Shown here piece by piece: positions 14,101 to 26,211 of a DNA stretch of 36,541 nt. Positions within the stretch are counted from its first letter, which is position 1; every line of letters begins with the position of its first letter. The notes under the pieces were generated by a model. That model was given only the letters and a program-made list of their open reading frames with translations. It was not told where the DNA came from and did no database searches. This DNA is from Hymenobacter sp. (GTDB lineage: Bacteria; Bacteroidota; Bacteroidia; Cytophagales; Hymenobacteraceae), in contig JANXOE010000048.1 in assembly GCA_025353745.1 (NCBI GenBank), forward strand, positions 1 to 36,541. The letters are read 5' to 3'. The position numbers were made by a program, and so were the translations under genes.

Positions 14101-17100
14101 GCGGCCCCCAACCCCCACATCGACTTCGCCAACAGCCCGTTTTTCGTCAACGCCGCCCTGGCCGACTGGCCCGCCGGCGGAGGGCCCCGGCGGGCGGGCG
14201 TCAGCTCGTTTGGCGTGGGCGGCACCAACGTGCACGTGGTGATGGAAGAATTTACGCCCCCCGGCCCCACCGGTACGGCCGGGCCTGCGCGGCCGGCCGA
14301 GCTGTTTGTGTGGTCGGCGAAGGCGGCGGCTAGCCGCGAAGCCTACGCCCAGCAGCTGGCCGCCGCCCTGGACCGGCCCGATGCGCCGGCCCTGGCCGAC
14401 GTGGCTTTCACCCTGCCCACCACCCGGCCAGCGCTCAACCACCGCCGGTTTGCGGTGGCCGCCGACGGCCCCGAGCTGCGGGCCCACCTGCGCGCCGATG
14501 CTGCTTCCGCCAGCGCCGCCACCCTGGCGGAGGCCCCGGGCGACCTGTTTTTCCTGTTTCCTGGCCAGGGCGCGCAGTACCTGGGCATGGGCCGTGAGCT
14601 GTACGACCACGAGCCCGCGTACCGGGCGGCGGTGGACGAATGCGCGGCCCTGCTCGTGCCCCACCTGCCCGGCGACATCCGCGAGGTGCTGTACGCCGAC
14701 CCGGCCGACGGGGCCGCCGAATCGCGCCTGCGCGACACCCGCTACGCGCAGCCCGCGTTGTTCGTCACCGAATACGCCCTGGCCCGGCTTTGGCTGAGCT
14801 GGGGCCTGGCCCCCACCGGCTTTTGCGGGCACAGCGTCGGCGAATTCGTGGCCGCGCACCTGGCGGGGGTTTTCTCGTTGGGCGATGCGCTGGCGCTCAT
14901 TGCCGTGCGGGGCCGGCTGGTGGGCGGGCTGCCCCGCGGCAGCATGCTGTCGGTGCGCCTGACGGCCGGCCAGCTCGACGCCTGCCTGCCCAACGCCCTC
15001 TCCGTGGCCGCCCTCAACGGCCCGGCGGCGTGCGTGGTGGCGGGCCCCGACGAGGAAGTAGCGGCCTTTGCCCGGACGCTCGACGCGCAGGAAATCCCCA
15101 ACCGGGTGCTGGCCACCAGCCACGCTTTCCATTCGGCCATGATGGACCCCGTGGTGGCCGAGTTCGGGCAGGCCGTGGCCCGGGTGCCGCTCCAGCGCCC
15201 CCAAAAGCCGGTGGCCTCGACCGTCAGCGGCACTTGGCTGACCGACGCCCAGGCCACCGACCCGCAGTACTGGGCCGCCCACCTGCGGCAAACCGTGCGC
15301 TTCGCCGCGGCCGTCGACACCTTGCTGGCCGAGCACAACCCCCTGCTGCTGGAAGTGGGCCCCGGCCACGTGCTGACGGCCCTGGCCCAGCAGCAGCTAG
15401 CCGGACGGGCGGGCACCGCCCTGGCCAGCCTGAAAAAAGATGCAGGTCCCCAGCCCGAGTACCGGGCGCTCCTGGGGGCCCTGGGCCAGCTCTGGCTGCG
15501 CGGCGTAGCGCCCGACTGGGCCGCTTTCCACGCCGGCCGGGGCCGCCGAAAAGTGAATTTGCCGACGTACGCCTTCGACCGCAAGCCTTGCTGGCTGGCG
15601 CCCACCGCGGGCCAAGCTCTTTTTGTACCCGCTACCCCGGGCCCGGCCGTTTTTGTTCCCCTTCCCCTCACGCCATCTACCCCCATGAGGAAACCAACGC
15701 TACTCGCCGCCATCAAAGAAATACTGGAAAGTGCCTCGGGCATCGAGCTAAGCGGCGTATCGCCCGACATGACTTTTTTGGAAATGGGCTTCGATTCGCT
15801 GCTGCTCACCCAGCTGGCGCTCACGCTCAAGAAAAAATTTGGGCTGCCCATCACCTTTCGGCAGCTAAACGAGGAGTACGCCACCCTGGGCCAGCTAACC
15901 GATCACCTCGACCACTCGCTGCCGCCCGAGGCGTACCAACCGGCGGCCCCGGCCGCAGGGCCCCCGCCCCACCCCGCAACGCACCCCGCGGCCGCGGTGC
16001 CCCTGGCCACGCCCACCGGGGGCGATTCGGCCCTGGGCCTGATTGCCCAGCAGCTACAGATTCTGGCGAAACAGGTGGCCCTGCTGCACGGCCCGGCACC
16101 GGCCATGGCCACGGCCCTCCCGGAAACGGCCGCTGCTCCGGGGGCCCCCGAGGGGCCCGTCCTCACGCCGGAGGAAGCCGCGGAAATCAAGAAGCCCTTT
16201 GGGGCCTCGCCGCGCATCGAGCGGCAGATTACGAAGCTATCCGCTCGGCAGGAGGCTTTTTTGCAGCAGCTCACGGCCCGCTACACCCAAAAAACCAAGG
16301 CCAGCAAGGCGTACACGCAGCAGCACCGCCCGCACATGGCCGACCCGCGCGTGGTGTCGGGCTTTCGGCCGCTCACCAAGGAGCTGGTGTACCCGCTGGT
16401 GGTGGAACGGTCGAAAGGCAGCCGGCTCTGGGACCTCGACGGCAACGAGTACGTCGACACCCTCAACGGCTTCGGCTCGTGCATGTTCGGCCACCAGCCC
16501 GACTTCATCACCGAGGCCCTGCACGCGCAAATCGAGCGCGGCTTTGAAGTAGGGCCCCAGCACCCGCTGGCCGGCGAGGTGAGCCAGCTGCTGTGCGAAT
16601 TCACGGGCTTCGACCGGGCCGCGCTCTGCAACACGGGCTCGGAGGCCGTGCTCGGGGCCATGCGCATCGCCCGCACCGTCACGGGCCGCTCGCTCATCGT
16701 CGCGTTTTCGGGCTCCTACCACGGCATCGTCGACGAGGCACTGGTCCGCGGCACCAAAATGCTGAAGACGTTCCCGGCCGCGGCGGGCATCCTGCCGGAG
16801 GCCGTGCAAAACATGCTCATCCTCGACTACGGCACCGACGAAAGCCTGCGCATCATCGCCGAGCGGGCCCACGAGCTGGCCGCCGTGCTCGTCGAGCCGG
16901 TGCAAAGCCGCCGGCCCGAGTTCCAGCCCGTGGCCTTTTTGCAGCAGGTGCGGGCCCTGACCGCGGCCGCGGGCACGGCCCTCATTTTCGACGAGGTCAT
17001 CAGCGGCTTTCGGATGCACCCCGGCGGCGCGCAGGCCCTGTTCGGCATTCGGGCCGACCTGGCCACCTACGGCAAGGTGGTGGGCGGCGGGCTGTCCATC

Positions 17101-17748
17101 GGCGTCATCGCGGGCAAAAAAGACCTCATGGACGCCCTCGACGGCGGTGCCTGGCAATACGGCGACGCGTCGGTGCCCGAAGTGGGCGTGACGTACTTCG
17201 CCGGCACTTTCGTGCGGCACCCGCTGGCGCTGGCCGCCGCCAAAGCGTCGCTGCTGCACCTCAAAGCCCAGGGCCCTGCCCTGCAAAAAAGCCTGACGGC
17301 CAAGGCCGAACGCCTCGCCGGGACTTTGAACGCCGCCTTCGCCCAACAGCAGCTGCCGTTTTTCGTGGCCCAGTTTGGCTCGCTTTGGAAACTCAAATTC
17401 CGGGAAGAAGTGCCGTACAGCGAATTGCTGTTCGTGCTGCTACGCGAAAAAGGCCTCCACGTGTGGGACGGATTTCCGTGCTTCATGACGGAGGCCCACA
17501 CCGAGCAGGAAGTGACGCTGATGGCCAACCTGTTCCTGGCCAGCGTGCAGGAAATGGTCGACGCCGGTTTTTTCCCGGCCCGCCCGACCCCGACCCCTGG
17601 CCCAGCCACGCCCGGCCCAGCCTCTGCGCTCAACCAGCCCCCGGTGCCCGGTGCCCGGCTCGGCCGGGACCGGGACGGCAACCCCGCTTGGTTCGTGGCC
17701 AATCCTGACCTCGCGGGCGATTATTTAAAATTGGAAATTGAAAGCTAA
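11116..17748 (+). CDS. Hybrid NRPS-PKS: A-PCP-KS-AT-ACP-aminotransferase
   Basis: A 2210-residue megasynthase. The A domain (about 17-515) has LYTSGSTGQPKG, AYGPTETT and LYRTGDLG, with catalytic Lys506. The PCP follows (Ser563 in LGGNSLL). The KS (from 622) has Cys792, His928 and His967. The AT (from about 1145) has Ser1240 in GHSVGEF and HAFH at 1336-1339, indicating malonyl-CoA. The ACP has Ser1561 in GFDSLLL. Next is a class III PLP aminotransferase (about 1705-2170; FDEVISGFR with Asp1959, PLP Lys1987 in YGKVVGGG), like the AMT domains of iturin-type synthases. No KR, DH, ER or leading C domain, so this is a loading plus one extension module whose beta-keto product is transaminated. The frame opens at TTG 11038, but ATG 11116 has GGAAG upstream. 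Confidence 0.95.
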   Translation: MNVVSVDGHGMREAQGPLPLVHHMFEQAAATHAARVAVAFGAGALTYRQLNDEADALSQILLREAPDEELIGLSTTRSPAMIVGALAILKAGKAYLPLDPGYPGPRLQQIIADSGVRSCLAPAADARVLGDQGLRIIPAGALPGNAPARPVARQGLIACVLYTSGSTGQPKGVRLRHESLVNLLRCQLAHGVAQPGVNSLPFSPLVFDVSFQEIFLPLVTGGTLHLVDDAVRLDASRLLHFLIDAGINRVQLPYVVLQYLAEAAATEQCYPVALREVITGGELIRITPLIASLFAALPACTLMIAYGPTETTVWVTEQRLSGDALRWPALPTIGKPIAGADIFILGDDGRPVPDGEIGEIGVSGICLADGYLNQPERTAERFVQWQHPHKHDTVLLYRTGDLGRYVPDGTIEFGGRQDGQVKIRGNRVELGEIEVALAQQSGVRQAAAVAREDTPGQKRLVAYVVVTPEAASPTALRHALAQRLPDFMVPDHVVVLDKLPETTTGKVDRNALPKPGLGRPDLAAPYRSPVTAAEKDIAGVWAELLQLDKVGLDDNFFELGGNSLLAQKTLAALKARFAYALPITKLYQYPTVAGLANYLRPADGAPAARPARAQTPESDLADIAVIGMAGRFPGADTVDALWDVLKNGRETTRFFTPEELDASVAQALRDDPAYVPARGIIGQTDRFDAHFFGLSPRLAELMDPQQRIFLEISQEVLEQTGYLPQVYAGVIGVYAGCGNNTYYLNNVLGRQDLVHSVGAFQVATVNEKDYIASRTAYQLDLKGPAVSVFSACSTSLLAIAQAVESLRKGQCDVALAGGASVTAPVHSGHLYQEGSMLSRDGHCRPFDAEARGTVFSDGAGAVLLKPLAAARRDGDAVYAIIKGVGVNNDGGGKGSFTAPSAEGQAGAIRMALADARVDPATVSYVEAHGTATPLGDPIEVEGLRLAFGAQTTAQFCALGSIKSNMGHLTAAAGVAGLIKTALALHHRQLPPSLGYAAPNPHIDFANSPFFVNAALADWPAGGGPRRAGVSSFGVGGTNVHVVMEEFTPPGPTGTAGPARPAELFVWSAKAAASREAYAQQLAAALDRPDAPALADVAFTLPTTRPALNHRRFAVAADGPELRAHLRADAASASAATLAEAPGDLFFLFPGQGAQYLGMGRELYDHEPAYRAAVDECAALLVPHLPGDIREVLYADPADGAAESRLRDTRYAQPALFVTEYALARLWLSWGLAPTGFCGHSVGEFVAAHLAGVFSLGDALALIAVRGRLVGGLPRGSMLSVRLTAGQLDACLPNALSVAALNGPAACVVAGPDEEVAAFARTLDAQEIPNRVLATSHAFHSAMMDPVVAEFGQAVARVPLQRPQKPVASTVSGTWLTDAQATDPQYWAAHLRQTVRFAAAVDTLLAEHNPLLLEVGPGHVLTALAQQQLAGRAGTALASLKKDAGPQPEYRALLGALGQLWLRGVAPDWAAFHAGRGRRKVNLPTYAFDRKPCWLAPTAGQALFVPATPGPAVFVPLPLTPSTPMRKPTLLAAIKEILESASGIELSGVSPDMTFLEMGFDSLLLTQLALTLKKKFGLPITFRQLNEEYATLGQLTDHLDHSLPPEAYQPAAPAAGPPPHPATHPAAAVPLATPTGGDSALGLIAQQLQILAKQVALLHGPAPAMATALPETAAAPGAPEGPVLTPEEAAEIKKPFGASPRIERQITKLSARQEAFLQQLTARYTQKTKASKAYTQQHRPHMADPRVVSGFRPLTKELVYPLVVERSKGSRLWDLDGNEYVDTLNGFGSCMFGHQPDFITEALHAQIERGFEVGPQHPLAGEVSQLLCEFTGFDRAALCNTGSEAVLGAMRIARTVTGRSLIVAFSGSYHGIVDEALVRGTKMLKTFPAAAGILPEAVQNMLILDYGTDESLRIIAERAHELAAVLVEPVQSRRPEFQPVAFLQQVRALTAAAGTALIFDEVISGFRMHPGGAQALFGIRADLATYGKVVGGGLSIGVIAGKKDLMDALDGGAWQYGDASVPEVGVTYFAGTFVRHPLALAAAKASLLHLKAQGPALQKSLTAKAERLAGTLNAAFAQQQLPFFVAQFGSLWKLKFREEVPYSELLFVLLREKGLHVWDGFPCFMTEAHTEQEVTLMANLFLASVQEMVDAGFFPARPTPTPGPATPGPASALNQPPVPGARLGRDRDGNPAWFVANPDLAGDYLKLEIES

Positions 17749-17902
17749 AAATTATTATTATTCCATTCACCTTTGAAATAATTACTGATCAGACTAATTA
17801 TTATTTGCATTGAGTAATTCTTTACTTGTTATTTAAAATAAGTTAATTATTTCACAAATCGTTATCGACCAAGCATTACCGGTATTTATTTATCAGGAAT
17901 TC
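17749..17902. other. AT-rich spacer between the two synthase genes
   Basis: 154 bases, strongly AT-rich, with many ATTATT and TTAATT runs. No exact TAnnTTTG box and no strong terminator hairpin were found. It may hold a weak internal promoter or simply be transcribed through. Confidence 0.5.
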
Positions 17903-21958
<4,056 letters not shown>

Positions 21959-22055
21959 GTTTTGTCGTTTGCTTGCCATGCAGTCAGCAGCAGTCAATTA
22001 AATAAGCAGCGCGAACGGTCTGGAATTAATTTTCCGGCATCGGGCTGCCAAATAA

Positions 22056-22985
22056 TTAATAGATTGCCACCAGCTCATCGCCTTGCTCGTTGCGGCTGGC
22101 GCGGTACATGCCTTCGGAGTTGAAGGGCAGGGCCAGGTTGCCGGCCGCGTCGACGGCGATGAGGCCGCCCTCGCCGCCGGCCGGGGCCAGCTTGTCGTGC
22201 ACCACCACGCGGGTGGCCTCAGCCAGGCTTAGGCCGCGGTATTCCATCAGGCAGGCCACGTCGTGGGCCGCCACGGCCCGGATAAAATACTCGCCGTGCC
22301 CGGTGCAGCTGATGGCGCAACGCGCATCGGCCCAGGTGCCGGCCCCGATCAAGGGCGTGTCGCCGACGCGGGCGTAGCGCTTGTTGGTCATGCCGCCGGT
22401 GCTGGTGGCGGCGGCGAGGTGGCCACGCGCGTCGCAGGCGACGGCCCCCACGGTGCCTTTTTTCCAGTTGGGGTCGGCGGCGGGCGCGGCGGCGTGGTCG
22501 AGCTGCACGCGGCCGGCGGCGAGGGCCGCTTGCAGCTGGTCGTGGCGCTGCTGGGTGAAAAAATACGCGGGCGGCTGCACGGGCAGGCCGTGTTCCAGGG
22601 CCAGTTCATCGGCGCCGGGGTAGGCCAGCAGCACGTGCTCGGTGGCGTCCATCACCAGGCGGGCGGCGCGGATGGGATTCTGCACTTGGCGCACGCCGGC
22701 CACGGCCCCGGCCCGGCCGGTGCAGCCGCAGGCGAGGGCGGCGTCCATCTCGTGATGGCCGTCGTGGGTGAACACCGCCCCACGCCCGGCGTTGAACAGC
22801 GGGCAGTCCTCCAGGCTGCGCACGGCGGCCTCCACCGCGTCGAGGGCAGGGCCCCCGGTGGCCAGCACGGCGTAGCCGGTGGCCAGGGCCGCCTGCAGGG
22901 CGGCGCGGTACTGGTTTTCGGCGGCGGGGGTGAGAGCGGCGCGGGCAATGGTACCGGCGCCGCCGTGGATGGCCAAGGCAAGCAT
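22056..22985 (-). CDS. iaaA: Isoaspartyl peptidase / L-asparaginase (Ntn hydrolase)
   Basis: A 309-residue plant-type asparaginase that hydrolyses beta-aspartyl dipeptides and asparagine. It begins MLALAIHGGAGTI, has the PLFNAGRGAVF and EMDAALACG segments, and carries the autocleavage and nucleophile site KKGTVGAVACD with Thr178 as the new N-terminus of the beta subunit. STGGMTNKRYARVGDTPLIG and CTGHGEYFIR complete the active site. There is no signal peptide, so it is likely cytoplasmic. It can complete cyanophycin breakdown by splitting the beta-Asp-Arg released by CphB. It converges on the NRPS gene, with no clear terminator in the 97-base gap. Confidence 0.93.
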   Translation of the reverse strand: MLALAIHGGAGTIARAALTPAAENQYRAALQAALATGYAVLATGGPALDAVEAAVRSLEDCPLFNAGRGAVFTHDGHHEMDAALACGCTGRAGAVAGVRQVQNPIRAARLVMDATEHVLLAYPGADELALEHGLPVQPPAYFFTQQRHDQLQAALAAGRVQLDHAAAPAADPNWKKGTVGAVACDARGHLAAATSTGGMTNKRYARVGDTPLIGAGTWADARCAISCTGHGEYFIRAVAAHDVACLMEYRGLSLAEATRVVVHDKLAPAGGEGGLIAVDAAGNLALPFNSEGMYRASRNEQGDELVAIY

Positions 22986-23016
22986 AAGGGCAGCGGGAAG
23001 ACGAGCGTGAGGGCGG

Positions 23017-23024
23017 CAAAGGTA
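23017..23024 (-). promoter_or_regulatory. Minus-7 box (TACCTTTG) for the isoaspartyl peptidase
   Basis: Exact TAnnTTTG on the minus strand, about 32 bases before the ATG at 22985. Confidence 0.5.
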
Positions 23025-23114
23025 GGCCCGCGCCCCGACGGGGCCCTGCCCGGCCGCTCAACGAGCCGGCGGGATTAACTCGCCGGACCGGGCGCAAATC
23101 AGGGATTTTTTTCG

Positions 23115-23122
23115 TAGGTTTG
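23115..23122 (+). promoter_or_regulatory. Minus-7 box (TAGGTTTG) for the DUF3127 gene
   Basis: Exact TAnnTTTG, with the start codon about 38 bases downstream. A minus-33 TTG is not obvious. Confidence 0.5.
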
Positions 23123-23159
23123 ACGTTCTAGTTTCAACCCTACCAAAAGACCAAGTTTT

Positions 23160-23585
23160 ATGGCTTACGACGTAACCGGCCGCCTGATTGAGATTTTCGA
23201 CGAGCAGCAAATCAGCGAGAAATTTCGCAAGCGCGAGTTCGTGCTGGAAGTACAGGACGGCCAATACCCCGAGCAAATCAAGTTCCAGCTGGTGATGGAC
23301 AAAACCAGCCTGGTGGACCAGTTTAAAGTGGGCGACGAGGTAAAAATCGCCTTCAACCTGCGCGGCCGCGGCTACAACAAAAACGGCCAGATGATGTACT
23401 TCACCAACCTGGAAGCTTGGCGCATCGAGCCCGCCGGTGCTGCCGGTGCCGCTCAGGGCGGCGGCTACGGCGGCCAGCAGCAGGCGGCTCCGCGCCCGGC
23501 TGCTCAAAACCAGAACCCTACGCTGCGCGCCCAGCCTTCGGCGGCCCCCATCGCCAGCGACGACGACAACGACCTGCCCTTCTAA
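23160..23585 (+). CDS. DUF3127 protein with SSB-like acidic tail
   Basis: A 141-residue protein. Residues 1-95 (MAYDVTGRLIEIFDEQQISE ... YFTNLEAWRIEP) match the Bacteroidota DUF3127 family, predicted to be an OB-like beta fold. Residues 96-130 are a Gly/Gln/Ala/Pro-rich linker, and the chain ends in DDDNDLPF. That layout (OB fold, Gly/Gln linker, acidic tip ending Pro-Phe) copies single-stranded DNA-binding proteins, whose tip recruits repair and replication partners. Binding to ssDNA is inferred, not shown. It has its own promoter box and a terminator directly behind it. Confidence 0.88.
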   Translation: MAYDVTGRLIEIFDEQQISEKFRKREFVLEVQDGQYPEQIKFQLVMDKTSLVDQFKVGDEVKIAFNLRGRGYNKNGQMMYFTNLEAWRIEPAGAAGAAQGGGYGGQQQAAPRPAAQNQNPTLRAQPSAAPIASDDDNDLPF

Positions 23586-23606
23586 GGAGCCAGAATTTTG
23601 TGTACC

Positions 23607-23645
23607 AAACGTGCCGCTCCGGGTTGCCGGGGCGGCACGTTTTGC
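23607..23645 (+). terminator. Terminator after the DUF3127 gene
   Basis: A 14-bp stem (23607-23620 with 23629-23642, one wobble) with an 8-base loop, reading AACGTGCCGC ... GCGGCACGTTTTG. It begins 21 bases after the stop. Confidence 0.8.
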
Positions 23646-23668
23646 GTCCGGCCCGCGTATAGCGAAGC

Positions 23669-24304
23669 ATGAACTTAACCGAGATGATTGCGCGCGGCGA
23701 GAGCGAAACGTTGGAGTTCAAGCAAAAAACCACCCGCCCCTACCGCATTTCGCGCACGCTCACGTCGCTGGCCAACACGCACGGCGGGCACGTGCTGGTG
23801 GGCGTCGACGACGCCGGGCGGGTGGTGGGCGTGCGCGACGCCGAGGAAGAGCTTTTCGTGCTGCGCACGGCCGCGGCCCAGCACGTTGAGCCGCCGCTGG
23901 AAGGGCTGCGCTACCGTGAGGTGGAGGCCGAAGGACGCACGGTGCTCGTGGTGACGGTGCCCGAAAGTACCCGCAAGCCCCACCGCGCCCAGGTGGCCGC
24001 CGACGATTGGCGCGGCTACGTCCGGGTGCGCGACCAGAGCGTGCAAACCAGCCGCCTCACCGAGCAGGTGCTGGAGGGCCGGCCGCCCACGGCCCCGGGG
24101 CCGCTGTTCGAGCGCCTGCCCCTCGGCCGCCACGAGCTGGCGGCCATTGAGTACGCCCAGGCCCACCCGCGCCTTACGCTGCCGCAATTCATAAAACTGG
24201 TGAATTTTGGCAAGCGCCGGGCTTATCAAACGTTGATTAAACTGGTGCTGCACGGGTACTTGCGCTACCACGACAAGGAAAAGGAACCGTACTACACCAT
24301 CTGA
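23669..24304 (+). CDS. AlbA_2 / Schlafen-type ATP-binding domain protein with C-terminal winged helix
   Basis: A 211-residue protein. Residues about 1-120 match the AlbA_2 (Schlafen, divergent AAA_4) domain: GESETLEFKQK, SLANTHGGHVLVGVDDAGRV, and a YVRVRDQSVQ segment. Residues about 145-211 (HELAAIEYAQAHPRLTLPQF, then GKRRAYQTLIKLVLHGYLRY) look like a winged helix. Relatives are annotated as transcriptional regulators or putative nucleic-acid-binding ATPases, but biochemistry is sparse. It lies 83 bases after the DUF3127 stop, beyond a terminator, so it probably has a separate promoter that I cannot identify. Confidence 0.85.
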   Translation: MNLTEMIARGESETLEFKQKTTRPYRISRTLTSLANTHGGHVLVGVDDAGRVVGVRDAEEELFVLRTAAAQHVEPPLEGLRYREVEAEGRTVLVVTVPESTRKPHRAQVAADDWRGYVRVRDQSVQTSRLTEQVLEGRPPTAPGPLFERLPLGRHELAAIEYAQAHPRLTLPQFIKLVNFGKRRAYQTLIKLVLHGYLRYHDKEKEPYYTI

Positions 24305-24338
24305 AAGGGCCGCAATTGGCGCCAGCAGAAAAGTAAAT

Positions 24339-24382
24339 CCCGCAGCAAGGCCCCGTTGCAAGCAACGGGGCCTTGCTGCGGG
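24339..24382. terminator. Long hairpin between convergent genes, probable bidirectional terminator
   Basis: A 20-bp perfect stem (24339-24358 with 24363-24382) and a 4-base loop, core GCAAGGCCCCGTTG. There is no T-run on the plus side; on the minus side ATTTACTTTT follows. It lies between the stop at 24304 (plus) and the stop at 24441 (minus). Confidence 0.6.
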
Positions 24383-24440
24383 GCCCTGGCAGCAGGCCGA
24401 CGAAAGCCTGTTCAATTCCGCCAAACCGTAGTTGAGAAAA

Positions 24441-24557
24441 TTATTCCTGGCGCATATCTTTCTGACGCTTTTTCTCGTCTTTTTCCGCTTTTTTCTCTTT
24501 CATGCTTTTGGCAGGGTCTTTCTTTTTCTCTTTGCGGGCATCGGTGCTCTTGGCCAT
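24441..24557 (-). CDS. Short lysine-rich protein (38 residues)
   Basis: ATG at 24557 to TAA at 24441-24443 encodes MAKSTDARKEKKKDPAKS followed by further Lys/Glu-rich sequence ending KDMRQE. About a third of the residues are lysine, so it is strongly basic and probably disordered or a single charged helix. A near-consensus promoter box (TACCTTCG) lies about 70 bases upstream and a hairpin follows the stop, making a complete small transcription unit. Similar short Lys-rich proteins are, to my knowledge, common and uncharacterised in Hymenobacter-like genomes. Nucleic-acid or ribosome association is a guess from charge alone. Confidence 0.62.
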   Translation of the reverse strand: MAKSTDARKEKKKDPAKSMKEKKAEKDEKKRQKDMRQE

Positions 24558-24625
24558 GATTGAAACGAAGGTTTAAGGGTGGAAGCAGAGTGAAAACGCA
24601 GCAGCGGGCCGCGTGTTGTGCGGGG

Positions 24626-24633
24626 CGAAGGTA
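24626..24633 (-). promoter_or_regulatory. Candidate minus-7 box (TACCTTCG) for the lysine-rich small gene
   Basis: The minus strand reads TTTTTTACCTTCGCCCC, one base off TAnnTTTG, with a predicted leader of about 60 bases. Confidence 0.35.
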
Positions 24634-24648
24634 AAAAATCTCTGGGAT

Positions 24649-26211
24649 CTACAAGGCTGGCGCGTACCGCTCGCGGAACACGGCAAGGTGGTGACGCTCG
24701 TGGCCGGCCAAGATGTAGAGCAGCGCCCGCACCGTGACTGCCCCCCCGTTGGCCGTGCCGCGCCGGTCGAGCTGCTCTTCGGTGAAGGCGCCGAACAAGG
24801 CCAGCGTGGCGGCGCGCACGGCCCCGTACTCGGCCAGCAGGCTGGCCATCGTCCGGGTGTTGGCCGCGCTGTGGGCCACGTAGTCGTCCTGCTCAAAGCC
24901 GAGCAAAGGCTGCGCATCGGCGCGGGCGATGCGCAGGGCCCTGTAGGCAAAAATGCGCTCTGTATCAATCTGGTGCAGCAACAGCTCTTTGGGCGTCCAC
25001 TTGCCCGGGGCGTAGGGCGCGGCGCCCTGCGCCTCGCTGAGCGGGCCAAAGACGGCCTGCACTTCGGCCGGCTGTTCGCCCAGGGTTTGGAGGGGGTCGG
25101 CTCCGGCGGGCACGCGGTCGATGTAGCCTTGGTAATACGGCAGGTAGTCGCCGGGGGCGGGTCGGGTCGCGTTCATCGTCTGGGGAATAAGGGCGGCCGG
25201 GGCCGGCCTGTGAGTAAAAGGTGGCGGAATTGGGGGGCCGTCGGCGGCCCGGTGGGCGGGTGGCAGGCTGATGGTGGCCGGCACGGGGCTGGCTACGGCT
25301 GCCAGGGCCAGCGCGGAGGCCAGGTGGGGGTCAAGGTGCAGGCGCACCACGGGCAGCGGGGGCGGCAGCGCGGCCACGGTGGCGGCGGCCCCAAAGGCCC
25401 AGCCGAGAAAATCGGGCATCGCCCGGCCCCAGGTATCGGGGTGGTGGTGGCCGCCTTCGACTTGCACGTAGCGCAGCTGGCGCGCCACGTCGAGGCCTTG
25501 GGCGCGCAGGGCGTCCACCAGGTCCAGGCAGTCTTCGATGGCGTCGATGACGCCGTTCTCGTTGCGGTCATCGCGCTCGTCGAGGGTGCCGGTTTGCAGC
25601 CAGAAAGCCTGCGCGGCCTGAACCGGGCGCGCCGCCACTTGCTGGTGCATGAGGCGGTCGGCGGGCGTGTAGCCAGCCCCCACGGCCCGCCCGCGCCACC
25701 AGAAGGCCCCCGAGAACACCCCCGCCCGCGCAAACGCTTCGGGGTGGTGCCACACGGCATCGAAAGCCATGAGCCCGCCGAGCGAAAACCCGGCAAACAC
25801 GGCGTCGGCGGGGTCGGTGGCGGCGCGGTACCGGCCCTGGGCCCACGGCAGCAGCTCGCGCAGCACAAAAGCGGTGTAGGCCCCGGCACGGTCGCCACGG
25901 CCGTTGTAGTCGGGCCGGCCGGCGATGCCGTACTCGTGCAAACGCTGCTCGCTGGCGTGGGGGGCCACCACCACAAAGGGGCCGAGGGCCGGCTCCGCCC
26001 ACAGCGCCGCCAGGGTAGCGCGCAAGCCCAGGCGCGGCAAATCCTGGCCGTCGTTTAAATAAAGCACGGGGTAGGGCGCGGAGCGGGCCGCGTCGTGGCC
26101 GGGGGGCAGCAGCACGCTCACCGCCACGGGGCGGCCCAAAAATTCTGAAACCAGCACTTCTTCGCACTGCCGCACGGCCAGTACCGCCGCGTCTGCATTT
26201 ACCAAAACCAT
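24649..26211 (-). CDS. Esterase domain in one open frame with a DinB-like domain
   Basis: A 520-residue frame from MVLVNADAAVLAV. Residues about 1-270 form an alpha/beta-hydrolase of the putative esterase (Fes/esterase D) type: YPVLYLNDGQD, FAGFSLGGLMAFDA with the nucleophile Ser, DRNENGVIDAI, and GGHHHPDTWGRAMPDFLGW with the catalytic His. After a Pro/Ala-rich stretch, residues about 346-520 (from MNATRPAPGDYLPYY) are a complete DinB_2 fold with metal-binding histidines in KELLLHQIDTERIF and GHERHHLAVF. No stop separates them. ATG 25176 sits exactly where free-standing DinB proteins start, so these may be two genes (24649-25176, and an esterase lacking its own stop). DinB relatives are often thiol transferases or unknown metalloenzymes. 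Confidence 0.75.
   Translation of the reverse strand: MVLVNADAAVLAVRQCEEVLVSEFLGRPVAVSVLLPPGHDAARSAPYPVLYLNDGQDLPRLGLRATLAALWAEPALGPFVVVAPHASEQRLHEYGIAGRPDYNGRGDRAGAYTAFVLRELLPWAQGRYRAATDPADAVFAGFSLGGLMAFDAVWHHPEAFARAGVFSGAFWWRGRAVGAGYTPADRLMHQQVAARPVQAAQAFWLQTGTLDERDDRNENGVIDAIEDCLDLVDALRAQGLDVARQLRYVQVEGGHHHPDTWGRAMPDFLGWAFGAAATVAALPPPLPVVRLHLDPHLASALALAAVASPVPATISLPPAHRAADGPPIPPPFTHRPAPAALIPQTMNATRPAPGDYLPYYQGYIDRVPAGADPLQTLGEQPAEVQAVFGPLSEAQGAAPYAPGKWTPKELLLHQIDTERIFAYRALRIARADAQPLLGFEQDDYVAHSAANTRTMASLLAEYGAVRAATLALFGAFTEEQLDRRGTANGGAVTVRALLYILAGHERHHLAVFRERYAPAL

Noticed and set aside
12754..15369. 871-residue open frame on the minus strand across the KS and AT domains
   Set aside because: It is a shadow of the high-GC synthase gene: Gly/Arg/His/Val-rich low-complexity protein with no motifs, while the plus strand holds every KS and AT catalytic residue.
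11116..17748. Hidden KR or methyltransferase domain between AT and ACP
   Set aside because: The AT-ACP linker is short (about 120 residues) and shows only the standard post-AT LPTYAFDRKPCW motif.
24649..25176. Separate DinB gene
   Set aside because: Possible, but no stop separates it from the esterase frame, so I annotated one frame and flagged the alternative.
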